DNA from: Henricia sp. BOLD:AAB3569 | Taxonomy: Eukaryota; Echinodermata; Asteroidea; Spinulosida; Echinasteridae | Length of the DNA: 64,000 nucleotides | Assembly: GCA_037783545.1 (NCBI GenBank) | Contig: JBBELK010000024.1 | Coordinates: 372,001-436,000 of the forward strand | Reading direction: 5' to 3' | Shown: piece by piece, positions 54,905-64,000 of the stretch | Numbering within the stretch: position 1 is the stretch's first letter | Layout: each line of letters opens with the position of its first letter | Made by a program: the position numbers and the translations under genes | Notes under the pieces: model-generated | The model's input: the letters and a program-made list of their open reading frames with translations, nothing else | The model's database searches: none | Told to the model about the DNA's origin: nothing

Positions 54905-57190
54905 AGTCTATAGACAGTCTCCGATAATCGTACCAATTCGTAGGAAATTCGTGGCCAAAATCGCACAGTGGGAGGCCCGCTTAAAGCAGGCCTCCCACTG
55001 TGCGATATTTGCCACGAATTTCCTACGAATTGGTACGATTATCGGAGACTGCCTATAGACCCTACACACAATCGTACCACATCGTACCCAATCGTAGGAA
55101 ATTCGTGGCCAAAATCGCACAGTGGGAGGCCCGCTTAAAGCGGGACTCCCGTGTGCGATTTTGGCCACGAATTAGGTACGATTGGCTACGATTTGCTACG
55201 ATTGTATGTAGAGTCTATGGACAGCTCTCTGGTAATCGTACCAATTCGTAGCTAATCGTACCTATTTCGTAGCAAAAATCGCACAGTGGGAGGCCCGCTT
55301 AAAGAGGGCCTCTGGTCCCACTGTGCGATATTTGCCACGAATTTCCTATGAATTGGTACGATTTGTTACGATTACCAGAGACTGTCTATAGACTCTACAC
55401 ACAATCGCACTAAATCGTACCCAATCGTAGGACGAATTTCCGACGAATTGGTACGATTATCGGAGACTGCCTAGACTCTACACACAGTCGTACCAAATCG
55501 TAGAAAATTCGTGGCCAAAATCGCAAAATCACTGTGCGATTTTTGCTTCGAATCAGGTACGATTAGCTACGATTTGGTACGATTGTGTAGGCCTATGTAT
55601 ATACACAATCGTACCAAATCGTAGCTAATCGTACCTAATTCGTGGCCAACTGTGCGTTTTTTGCCACGAATATCCTACGAATTGGTACGATTACTAGAGA
55701 CTGTCTGTACTTAATCGTAGCTAATCGCAGGAAATTCGTGGCAAAAATCGCACAGTGGGAGGCCCGCTCCCACTGTGCGATTTTGGCCACGATTAGGTAC
55801 GATTAATAATAATAATAGACAGTTCTTAAAGGAACACGTTGCCTTCGGGTTGCGCTTTATTGGGCGTTTTTGGGCTATTACAAGCGTTTGAAGTATAATG
55901 AGCACGATCTGAAAGATGTTTAAAAAGTAGAATATAATGATCCACACAAACGTGCCTTAGAAATGCTTCAATTTTGCGTAATTTCTCGAAGCAGCACGCT
56001 CCGCCATTTATGGGAGTCAAAATCTTGACTCCCATAAATGGCGGAGAAATTATATTAGTCTTATTTCCAGCCTGGAGAAAGAAATTATTTTTCCTTCCTC
56101 CGTTGCGTGTGATGTGCCTGTTTTTTTAATTCGTGTCTACAATAACCATTGGGTATAAATCATCCAAGTCCTTTCTATCGGTTTGTCCCATGACAATATT
56201 CTTACCCTGATTGGCGAGGTTTTCGTTTTTTCTTTTTTGACGCGTCTGCTGTGTTCTCTTGACGATCCATTTTTTTGACAGCCAGTCGGTGTTGCTGTGT
56301 GTGTGTGTGGGTTTACAATGTACATTTCACACATGTCTCGGGAGGCGGAGAATGGTATGGTACCTTGCGTTCATCTGATAGGTTTACCTGACCACTGGCT
56401 ACGGCGCCAGCCTAACTCCTGTTCGTCGCTGCATTTTGCCCACTACCCGGACGATCGTATTGACGGCTTGAAATACGTATACATTTCGCGGGACATGTAG
56501 TGGGGGTCAGAGGTCAGTGTTTGTTTTTTAAAATTACCATTCACTAATTATAACACATTAAATGTGATTTATTGCAAGAACAACTCTTAATAAGTATAAG
56601 GAACACCCTCAAACGTGAGATTTCGTGAAATCTGAAGGCAACGTGTTCCTTTAAGCGGGCCTCCCACTGTGCGATTTTTGCTACGATTTAGGTACGATTA
56701 GCTACGATTTGGTTACGATTGTGTACAGAGTATACACAATCGTAACTAATTCGTGGCCAAAATCGCACAGTGGGAGGCCCGCTTAAAGCGGGCCTCCCAC
56801 TGTGCGAAAATTGCCACAATTTCCCTACGAATTGGTACGATTATCGGATACTGCCTATATATACACACAATCGTACCCATTATTCGTATAGCTAATCGTA
56901 GGAAATTCGTGGCCAAAATCGCACAGTGGGAGGCCCGCTTGACTTTCTGCATTGGTTACGAATTGGTTATTGGCTACGAATTGGTTACGATTGTGTATAC
57001 TCTGTACCCAATCGTAACCAATTCGTAGCTAATCATAGCTAATTCGTAGCAAAAATCGCACAGCGGGCCTCCTGTATACTGTATTTTGCTACGATTTGGT
57101 ACAATTGTGTGTATAGAGTCTATGGACAGTCGTACCAATTCGTAGCTAATTCGTGGCAAAAATCGCACAGTGGGAGGCCCGCTTAAGGGG
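54905..57190. mobile_element. Patchwork of palindromic MITEs (GCGGGCCTCCCACTGTGCGA family)
   Basis: At least ten arms carry GCGGGCCTCCCACTGTGCGA or its reverse, joined to TTTTGGCCACGAATT, TACGATTGG, AATTCGTAGGAAATTCGTGG and TAGAGTCTATAGACAGTCTC blocks. Units are nested and partly deleted, sometimes directly abutting in mirror image (for example around 54985 and 56783). A TTAA element sits inside at 55826-56654. Another unit is at 57660-57808. All open frames here are repeat text. Confidence 0.75.
55826..56654. mobile_element. 829-bp TTAA element nested in the palindromic cluster
   Basis: TTAA at both ends, with TIRs AGGAACACGTTGCCTTCGGG and CTGAAGGCAACGTGTTCCT. The interior includes a perfect 21-bp-arm hairpin at 56000-56045 and a GTGTGTGTGTG run. 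No transposase recognised. Confidence 0.7.
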
Positions 57191-57659
57191 CAAGCATATG
57201 CATTGTAAATCAGGCCTAATGCTTTTTTTAAGAACAGTCAACCATGCATTCCCCTTGCATGCACCAACTCCAGAAAATGTACACAACACACACAACTTCA
57301 TTTCTGTTCATTGTTTCATAAATCGTACCACTTTTTATTTATGCTGAAAAAATGTCAGTATAAAAAGGCACACATTGAAGGTTTCAAAAAGCAACTCAAA
57401 ATATTAGACAAAAAATCCTTTAATACTTTTAGATTTTAAGTACATGCACTTGAAATAAGTAAAATCTATTTTTGCATATTTTTAAATTATAAAAAACATA
57501 CACAAACCCATCAAGGGCAGAACATGTTTCAAACAAAGCAGGAGCGCACAAAGCCCCAATTAGCAAGGCCAATCCGCAAAATGGAAATCGTCTGGCTAAA
57601 TTGGGATAAGGGCATCAGTTTTTGAGACAATCTCCTTCAAAACGATATTCATTATTTGT
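57191..57659. other. Unassigned AT-rich spacer
   Basis: No exon, RNA gene or repeat recognised between the palindromic cluster and its last unit at 57660. The text is AT-rich with homopolymer runs. Confidence 0.4.
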
Positions 57660-57808
57660 AAAGCGCGCGGGCGTCCCACTGTGCGATTTTAGCCACGAAT
57701 TAGGTACGATTAGCTACGATAGTGTGTAGAGTCTATAGGCAGTCTTCGATAATCGTACCAATTCGTATAGGAAATTCGTGGCAAATATCGCACAGTGGGA
57801 GGCCCGCT
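57660..57808. mobile_element. Single unit of the GCGGGC..CCCACTGTGCGA palindrome
   Basis: GTCCCACTGTGCGATTTTAG and CACGAATTAGGTACGATTAG at the left are mirrored by CGTGGCAAATATCGCACAGT and GGGAGGCCCGCTTAA at the right. It abuts the TTAA MITE at 57808. Confidence 0.65.
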
Positions 57809-58099
57809 TAAAGGCACAGGCTTGTCAGCAATGCGCGCCCGCGAAATGTGTGCCACGCAAATACGCAGCTCCATAGCAAAGGCATGAAGCTGCGTGTTTC
57901 GAGCACGAATTTGGCGGGCGCGCATTGCTGACGAGCCTGTGCCTTTAAGGTATTAAAAAGGCATAGACTCGTCAGCAATGCGCGCGCGCCAAATTCGTGC
58001 CACGAAATACGCAGCTCTATAACTTTGCTATAGAGCCGCGTATTTTGTTGGACGAATTTCAATGGCGCGCACGCATTGCTGACGAGCCTGTGCTTTTAA
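57808..58099. mobile_element. Two adjacent palindromic TTAA MITEs (57808-57948, 57953-58099)
   Basis: Both have AGGCACAGGCTTGTCAGCAA-type left ends and GCTGACGAGCCTGTGC-type right ends, with an inner GCGCGC/AATTCGTGCC fold as in 5837-5977. Separated by about four bases, they are a double insertion or a local duplication. Confidence 0.65.
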
Positions 58100-58173
58100 T
58101 ATCGATTTCAGCAGATGTATTTTGAATAATTTTGCTCTGCTCATACCCACCTCCTTAGGGTGCTGGGGTGGGC

Positions 58174-58662
58174 TTAAAGGTAGTATACATCATTGGTAAT
58201 CTCGAAAATCAGAAATGTTCACAGATTTACGCCTAACTTACACAATATAAACAGGATGACCGTAGAAAACTTCCCCTGAAATGGTTTTGTCTGAAGTGCT
58301 ATAGTCTTTGAGAAATGAGTAAAACAATTAGTTTTCGTTTCATGAGACAAATTCAATTCGCCCCAAAACCACTTCGCCCCAAACCACTTCGCCCGAGTGC
58401 CATTTCGCCCCAAATTACTCCAAACACTACATCGCCCAAATACCACTTCGCCCCAAAACCACTCCGTGCACAGGCCGTGGTTCAGGGCGAAATGGTTTTA
58501 GGGCGAAATTACTGCAAACCCTTTTTTGACTGTTTTCTCAAAAGTACGGAGCTGATTTTTGCTCAAGTTGGTTTTAATCATGCATATCATCAATCATACA
58601 GGGGGATAAAACTATTTGTAACAGTTTACCAATCATGTATAGCCTACTAAGTACTATCTTTA
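58174..58662. mobile_element. 489-bp TTAA element, GTATACAT(C/G)ATTGG family
   Basis: TTAA borders; left AGGTAGTATACATCATTGGT, right end running through TTTACCAATCATGTATAG to AGTACTATCT. The interior has repeated CGCCCCAAAACCACTTCG variants. It is the longest copy of the family seen at 26737 and 29476. Confidence 0.7.
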
Positions 58663-60056
58663 AGGGTTTGAAAGATTTCTGTGAAGGAAATACATCGCTT
58701 GCTGCCAAATGAATAATTAATAAATACAAAAATAGTATGCTAATACTATATATCCAGTACAAAAATCAAATTTACGAATGAAATGAATGTACTGAGTGCA
58801 AACCTGCCGGAGAAAAACGTTTGTCCATTCACAAGACGGTATGACGGTCACATGCCCTATAAATTTGGCCAATGAGTGCGCAAAGAGATTAGCCCATCCC
58901 AATGCCCATTAAAGGCACTGGGCCGGGTACGAGCAAATAATTTTGCATAATATGTAAACTCTTACTACCTTCTGCACAAACACCTTTTATGTATATTATA
59001 GGTACCTATCTGGAACATTTTTAATCCAGGTAAAAACAAAAATTACAAAAGTGAAACATATGAAATTGTATCTCTTTTCGTAATGTAGCTTACTTACTTG
59101 TAATGTACTTTCAATTTAATCATTCAGTAATGCTTTATCTTCTTTATAACAATTCATTTTTTGAAAGCAACTACTGCCATAAGTTACTCAAATCAATCCA
59201 TAAAAATATTAGCTACTATTTTATCGAGTTTATTATCTTTGTAGATTCAAAGCATTGCATTGCTTGTGCATTTACAATTAAATTGTACATAACTTTGAAA
59301 GGAATTTGCACATACACGAATAAAAATAAACCCCCTTCCCATTTTTGGCTTTGAACCGTATCGCTACTCCGATTCTTTTTAGAATTATCTAATGCAGCAC
59401 CTGAAAATATTAGTTTATTTACAAATATAAATAAAATAAGTCAGAAAATCGATTCTAGTCGTAATCGGGACCCCGGGATTTTGGTCTCTCGTTGGTGGAG
59501 GCTAGGGTTCGATCCCTGAGCTTAGGATCAGTTTGCGGTTAGATAAGCAAATAATCTCACCGCATCTGCTCAACAGTCATTGCGGGTAAAAAGCCTGTTA
59601 AATTCAAGTGGCCTTGCACACTGTACATGCACCTTTGACTGCAACTTCTGGCACCACACTCGAGATCAACTTCAGAATTTAAATGCAGCGTTCCCAATCA
59701 TTGCGGTTAATCCCGAAATCAGACCAGTGAAACTACAGATTTAAACTATAATTTTAACACAATCTTCCAAATTCCACTTAATTTTTCAAATCATTTTTCA
59801 ATCAGTGTCAAAATTCGGATCACAGAAGAGTCAGTGAAAACCAAGTATGTAACGTGAATGTGCGAGTCAAGCATTGGCAAAACAAAAAAGACAACTTTTG
59901 CCTCAAGCTGGAATGATTTAAAACGCTTCTGGAGAGGATTTGCCCAAGCTTATTTGGTAGTTGTAAGTTGAGAGGGAAATGTAACATACAATTCTGGAAG
60001 ATAGGAATTCTGGAACTGAAGAAATTATGTGTGATGAAGGTTTAAGACTGTGGGTG
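58663..60056. other. 3' flank of the nuclear receptor gene
   Basis: AT-rich. It holds the start of another TTAA-type element (TTAAAGGCACTGGGCCGGGT at about 58910), a tRNA-like B box (TAGGGTTCGATCCCTGAG, about 59505) and AATAAA-type hexamers on the minus strand (for example near 59413). No exon recognised. The left part of the nuclear receptor 3' UTR should lie here. Confidence 0.4.
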
Positions 60057-62381
60057 TTAGGGACTTGATAAATAAATAAATAAAACAAAACAAACCAAAA
60101 CAAAACAAGATTGATATGCTAAGAGTGTCTCTGCATGTTGTTGGTTGAGATTGCGAAGATCAAGGACTATCTGTAAGCACTGATGGAAGACAGATGTATT
60201 AGAGCTGTGACTCAGATACAAGTATCGTTCCAAGAGTCGGAGAAGTCGTGTCTGAAGGTGGCGAGTCTTTTCGCCATCAACGATGCCTTTACGATCTAGA
60301 TGAAAACAAAATTATAAGATCGTATTTAAAAACTGAGTTCAAACAATAAATCCTTGATAAATTAAATCCCAGTTTTTTTAAAAAGTTGCACTCTCCGATT
60401 TCAGGCCGATTTGAGTGTTAAAATTTGTTTTAAAAGCTAAATTGCTATTTTTCTAAAATAAAAAAAGTTATCAGCTTTCATTTAGTACCAAAAACGTAAA
60501 AATCCATCAAGGATTTATGCCAGTCGATTAGAAACAAGAAATAATAAAAGACAGGCCCTGTCTTTTATTCGACAGGGTTATGACTCAAATGTACGTGTAC
60601 GCTGTACACAAGCATATACTTTGTACATATGAGAGTACGCTCACATGTACAACATGTGAAGCATGTTTCAAGAAAAAGGCTTGTATCTCTAATTCCCAAA
60701 GTTTTTTATATTTATTTATTTTTTTAGATTTTTCTAATTCCCAAAGGTTTTTAAAAATTTGTAATCCTGTCGCCCAAACACGGACAGTGCAACATGTTTG
60801 GTAATTACCCTAAACAAATGTCTCAATTATCTAAAAGCTTTAAACTTGTTATCAAGATGGTATGTAATGGTAATCATCCTGTGAAATTATTTCATCTGAA
60901 GTGCCCTCATTCATGAGAAAAATGAATCTCTATTTGAATCTCCAAAGATCACCTGTAGTTGATTTTTTGAGCCATTCATTCATGCACAGAAACCATGCTT
61001 ATATTTTTAGTATTACTGCATCTACATGTATGTGGCTAAAATTTCTACAAGGTAGTTTTCTCGACAAAGGCTTTCAATTACCAGTGGAAATAACGCTGTT
61101 TTTAACAGTTTACCAATCATGTATACTACCTTAAAAGTAGTATATGATCAGTGTCAGAGGACTGTTTCATTACCATGACAATCTCATGAAATATTTGCTG
61201 GTAACCTAATTTTATCAAGCAAAGTTTTTCATGCTTAAAGGGACACACCGGCTTACTATTTACATAATGTAGCAATTTAGCATCCTTGACAATAATTTGT
61301 CGAGGGTCGTAGTGAAAAGAAAATTATCAAAATGTCACGTAAGTAAGTAAAAATGTTTAAAAATAACAAAAGTGGCCTGTATTAGGCTATACGCTTTACC
61401 AGCCGGCCATCGCTGTATAATAACCATGCGTTTGTAAATAAAGGTGGAGTTCGATACGGACGGGCCGACACGTGTTTAAACCTCGTTTTCCCTGACTAAT
61501 CACACCTTGGATGATCCTCCAAGGTCAGTGCTGACTCGCAGTGGTTTCTTGCACGTCCGCAATACATGGTGCTTTTTCTTCCGACATTATTTGTATCGCC
61601 AAAAATCCGAGAGATTCTCTCGTCCACATCAACACCCACATTATTTTCCATCAAGAAGAGAAACCAACCACGAATGACAAAAGCAATTCTCACTTTGCGC
61701 TGTTTTTTTACGGCTGAAAATACAACTAACTCACAAGACCACTTGACTTTTCGGAACCAGAATCACGTGACCTTGAATTTTTGAAAAATGCTCAAAAAAC
61801 GGCCAAAGTTGACGCCGCCTTTTCAGGATATATCTAATTTACTCTGGAAAGTGCTTCAAAATAATGTATGGGTCTATTTCGAGCCCAAAATAGCCCAACA
61901 AAGCCGGTGTGTCCCTTTAAGCAGCTCTATGAAGTTGGCACCTGATTGAACCTGTGCAACTTGAGCTGATCTCTGGAGCAGCTTGTCTGAAGAAAAAAAA
62001 ACAGCCCTAGAATTGCAGGTTCTCAGGAAGTACTTCAAGCAAAGTGGCGCACCCTGCCTCGGTGGCTCCTAAGGAGGCCGGTATAGTCAGCCTTGCATAA
62101 ATAGGTGTTCATACATCTTAATGACCAATACAATAAGCTACATCTATTACATTTTTCGGTCAGAATATGATTTGCATTTTTGTCGCACCATACACATTTG
62201 CTGTCCGAATTGGGCAGTTGGAGTCACCTCCTGCCAAAAATGCAAATATGAACAGAATACCAAAACATACCCGAGGCTATTAGGATGACTGCGTGTAGAA
62301 GTACCATCTCGGACTGTGTCAGTTTTAGCGCTTTGAGTTGCTTAGCAACTGAAAACATGGCCTCCATCAGCTCACCAAGCT
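60057..62381 (-). CDS. NR1-type nuclear receptor (Rev-erb/E75-like), last two LBD exons, 5'-partial
   Basis: Exon 62381-62271 encodes LGELMEAMFSVAKQLKALKL then TQSEMVLLHAVILIAS (ligand-binding-domain helices 7-8). Exon 60295-60057 continues, completing Asp from G|AT, with DRKGIVDGEKTRHLQTRLLR and later VLDLRNLNQQHAETLLAYQ (helices 9-11). The frame is exact across the 1.98-kb intron. The GELMEAMF.....L..L.L...E..L..AV.L..SDR and LDLR.LN..H.E.LL... patterns are closest, by eye, to Rev-erb and E75 (NR1D), then ROR; these are haem- or sterol-sensing transcription factors. After helix 11 the protein ends QSCFVLVCFVLFIYLSSP, encoded by a (GTTTT)n/(TTTA)n microsatellite, with no AF-2 helix 12, as in Rev-erb. 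The DNA-binding domain and earlier LBD exons are beyond the right edge. Family confidence is moderate; the nuclear receptor assignment is strong. Confidence 0.82.
61235..61920. mobile_element. 686-bp complete TTAA element in the nuclear receptor intron
   Basis: TTAA at 61235-61238 and 61917-61920. Perfect 16-bp TIRs AGGGACACACCGGCTT and AAGCCGGTGTGTCCCT. A truncated relative is at 197-632. No transposase. Confidence 0.78.
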
Positions 62382-62825
62382 CTGCATACAAAATGATAAA
62401 AACAAAGGAATGGTTTTGAAAATTGTATGAACACTGCATCAAATATGGGCTTCTTTTGCAAAGTTTCAGATATTTTGGACAATCATCAAAGCTGGATGGG
62501 ATTAATAAAGTCTAATCTTTGGAATTGTGTTAGAAGATACATTTCATGTAAAAGGAGAATGCTTTTAAGATTATTTTAAATGTTTTGCCCCTTAAAACAC
62601 ATTTTGGGCTTTAATTGATTCTGCTTGATCACATTCTACTTTATGTCAAAGTGAAAACCCAATCCACACACTCGAGTCATCTGAGCCAAAAAATGAAATG
62701 CAAGGAAAACGGGCTTGTGAAACATGGTTGTAACAAGTCTCCCTCTGCCCGAGTTACAAGTCAAGTCAAGTCAAACTGCCCTCGAGTCCCAAGTCAAGTA
62801 AAGTAGTATATGATTCATTGCCTCG

Positions 62826-63551
62826 CTGGTACAACCTGGCGTGCCTAGACCAAGACGCTCCACATTTCTACCCAGGCGCTGGTCTTTTCTGCCGCCGAGT
62901 ACTGTGCCCCAGTCTGGTGCAGGAGCTCCCACACTAAGAAGCTGGACACACTTAACGCTCTGCGCACGGTCTCCGGCTGCCTGCGCGCCACGCTGGTCAA
63001 CCAACTTCAGACCCTCGCTGGCATCGCTTCATCAGCCCTACGGCGAGAGGCCACGGTCCTGGCATTGTCCCGTTAGGCCACCAACAACGGGGACTATCTC
63101 CTCCACCAGACTGCCACAAAGACCCCACAACGTGCCCGCCTGAAGTCACGACGGCCCTTCGTAGTGCATGCCCACCAGCTCCTGCGCTCCACAATGGCCG
63201 ACGTCTCCAAAAGACTGTGGGTCACATGCAGGTGGACGGAAGAGTGGCAGGCAGTAGATCACTCTAGGCTGCACAGATTTGTGGATGAGCCAGGACAGCT
63301 GCTGGGCAAAGACCTCCCACGCAGACAGTAAACAACACTCAACTGCCTCCGAACCGGTGTTGGCCTTTTTCTGCGCTACCATGAAAGGCTGGGGACTTAA
63401 AGACTCTGCCGCATGCGACTGCAGACCAAACCGTGGACCACTTCATTGAGTCTTGCCCACTACACCGGCCATTCAACGGTGAACAAGGCATCATTACCCT
63501 AGACGACGACACGAGGGCATGGCTTGCCGCCACTGAGCTGCAGGTGTGACG
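62826..63551 (+). mobile_element. LINE fragment: C-terminal end of ORF2, decayed
   Basis: Translations include ALVFSAAEYCAPVWCRSSHT with KKLDTLNALRTVSGCLRATL, the post-RT segment typical of Jockey/CR1-like LINEs, then further right LNCLRTGVGLFLRYHERLG and, in another frame, VDHFIESCPLHRPFNGEQ (the LRTGxGR....C.CG...TxxHxxxxCP motif region), and end AWLAATELQV with a stop. It has an in-frame TAG near 63075, a TAA near 63328 and a frame shift near 63400-63440. It is 5'-truncated, and both sides are AAGTC-rich repeat text (62740-62800 and 63770-63905), so it probably inserted into such a repeat. Confidence 0.75.
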
Positions 63552-64000
63552 AAGAGTTACCGCAAAGCATACGCAAGGAGAAGTAGTATTTGGTCAAGCT
63601 AATGTCAAAATTAGTCTAAACCCTGAATCTTGCATTCGTGTAGGGTATTTTTGTTATTTTGGCCAACAATGTTCCATGTTAAAGGAAAGCTTTAATTAGT
63701 TCTGAAAAACCATTCGGTCCTCAAAATGACAAAAAATGCATAAAAGTTAAATTTCACTTTTGGCAGACCCAAGTCAAAAAATGTACAAGACCGAATCAAG
63801 TTAAGTCAGGTCATTTAAGGTTGGAGTCTTAAGTCAGGTCAAGTCAGTGAAAATCGGGACTCGACCCGAGTCCGAGTCTCGAGCCTGAGTCATTACAACC
63901 CTGTTGTGAAATCCCAATCGCGAGTCAATTACAAAATACTTATCTTTGAGGAATCAATTTCTAGTGTAAAATTTCCATTGTGTCTGTGGCTAGTCACATT
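63552..64000. other. Right edge: AAGTC-rich repeat and AT-rich sequence
   Basis: 63770-63905 contains dense AAGTCA/GAGTC words (TCAAGTTAAGTCAGGTCA, GGGACTCGACCCGAGTCC) ending CATTACAACCCTG, related to 22020-22250. No nuclear receptor exon was recognised between 62382 and the window end. Confidence 0.45.

Noticed and set aside
62841-63533. Host gene in the GC-rich open frames near the right edge
   Set aside because: The text matches the C-terminal part of a LINE ORF2, broken by stops and a frame shift.

Overview
The window is animal nuclear DNA. Its genes are split into short exons by introns with GT-AG (once GC-AG) borders, and most of the remaining sequence is interspersed repeats: tRNA-derived SINEs, fold-back and MITE-type DNA transposons, a LINE tail and minisatellites. 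The gene set (FAM133, a DNAJC27-like GTPase, EFR3 exons, DNAJC22, an FN3-repeat protein, a C2H2 zinc finger, a Rev-erb/E75-like nuclear receptor) fits a bilaterian. The many short elements bounded by TTAA and starting AGG, and the frequent TACATGTA motifs, suggest a marine invertebrate deuterostome, perhaps an echinoderm such as a sea star. That species guess is inference. I recognised no retroviral, LTR or Polinton-type element.

Layout: (1) 0.8-11.7 kb, plus strand: a complete eight-exon FAM133 homologue of 176 residues, its introns filled with SINEs, MITEs and a Mutator-like fold-back. (2) 14.8-18.5 kb, minus strand: a complete five-exon, 197-residue Rab-like GTPase of the DNAJC27/RJL type, without a J domain. 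(3) 21.7-23.7 kb, plus strand: two clear EFR3 exons head-to-head with the GTPase. The rest of EFR3 is not visible, and the gene appears broken up by DNA transposons. (4) 25.0-29.2 kb, plus strand: a complete three-exon DNAJC22 of 353 residues. (5) 32.4-38.35 kb: about 541 apparently uninterrupted copies of an 11-bp unit. (6) 38.3-47.3 kb, minus strand: a string of fibronectin type III exons, partly frame-broken, with a five-finger C2H2 exon just upstream at 47.5-48.0 kb. (7) 48-59 kb: almost only repeats, including a 413-bp tandem array ending in a Helitron-like terminus and a 2.3-kb patchwork of palindromic elements. (8) 60.1-62.4 kb, minus strand: the last two ligand-binding-domain exons of an NR1-type nuclear receptor; its 5' part lies beyond the right edge. 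(9) 62.8-63.55 kb: a decayed LINE ORF2 tail.

The genes do not form one pathway. The most informative relation is the divergent DNAJC27-like/EFR3 pair, which matches the neighbour order and orientation of DNAJC27 and EFR3B in human. All exon borders were inferred by eye from splice motifs, reading-frame continuity and family resemblance; none was tested against transcripts.
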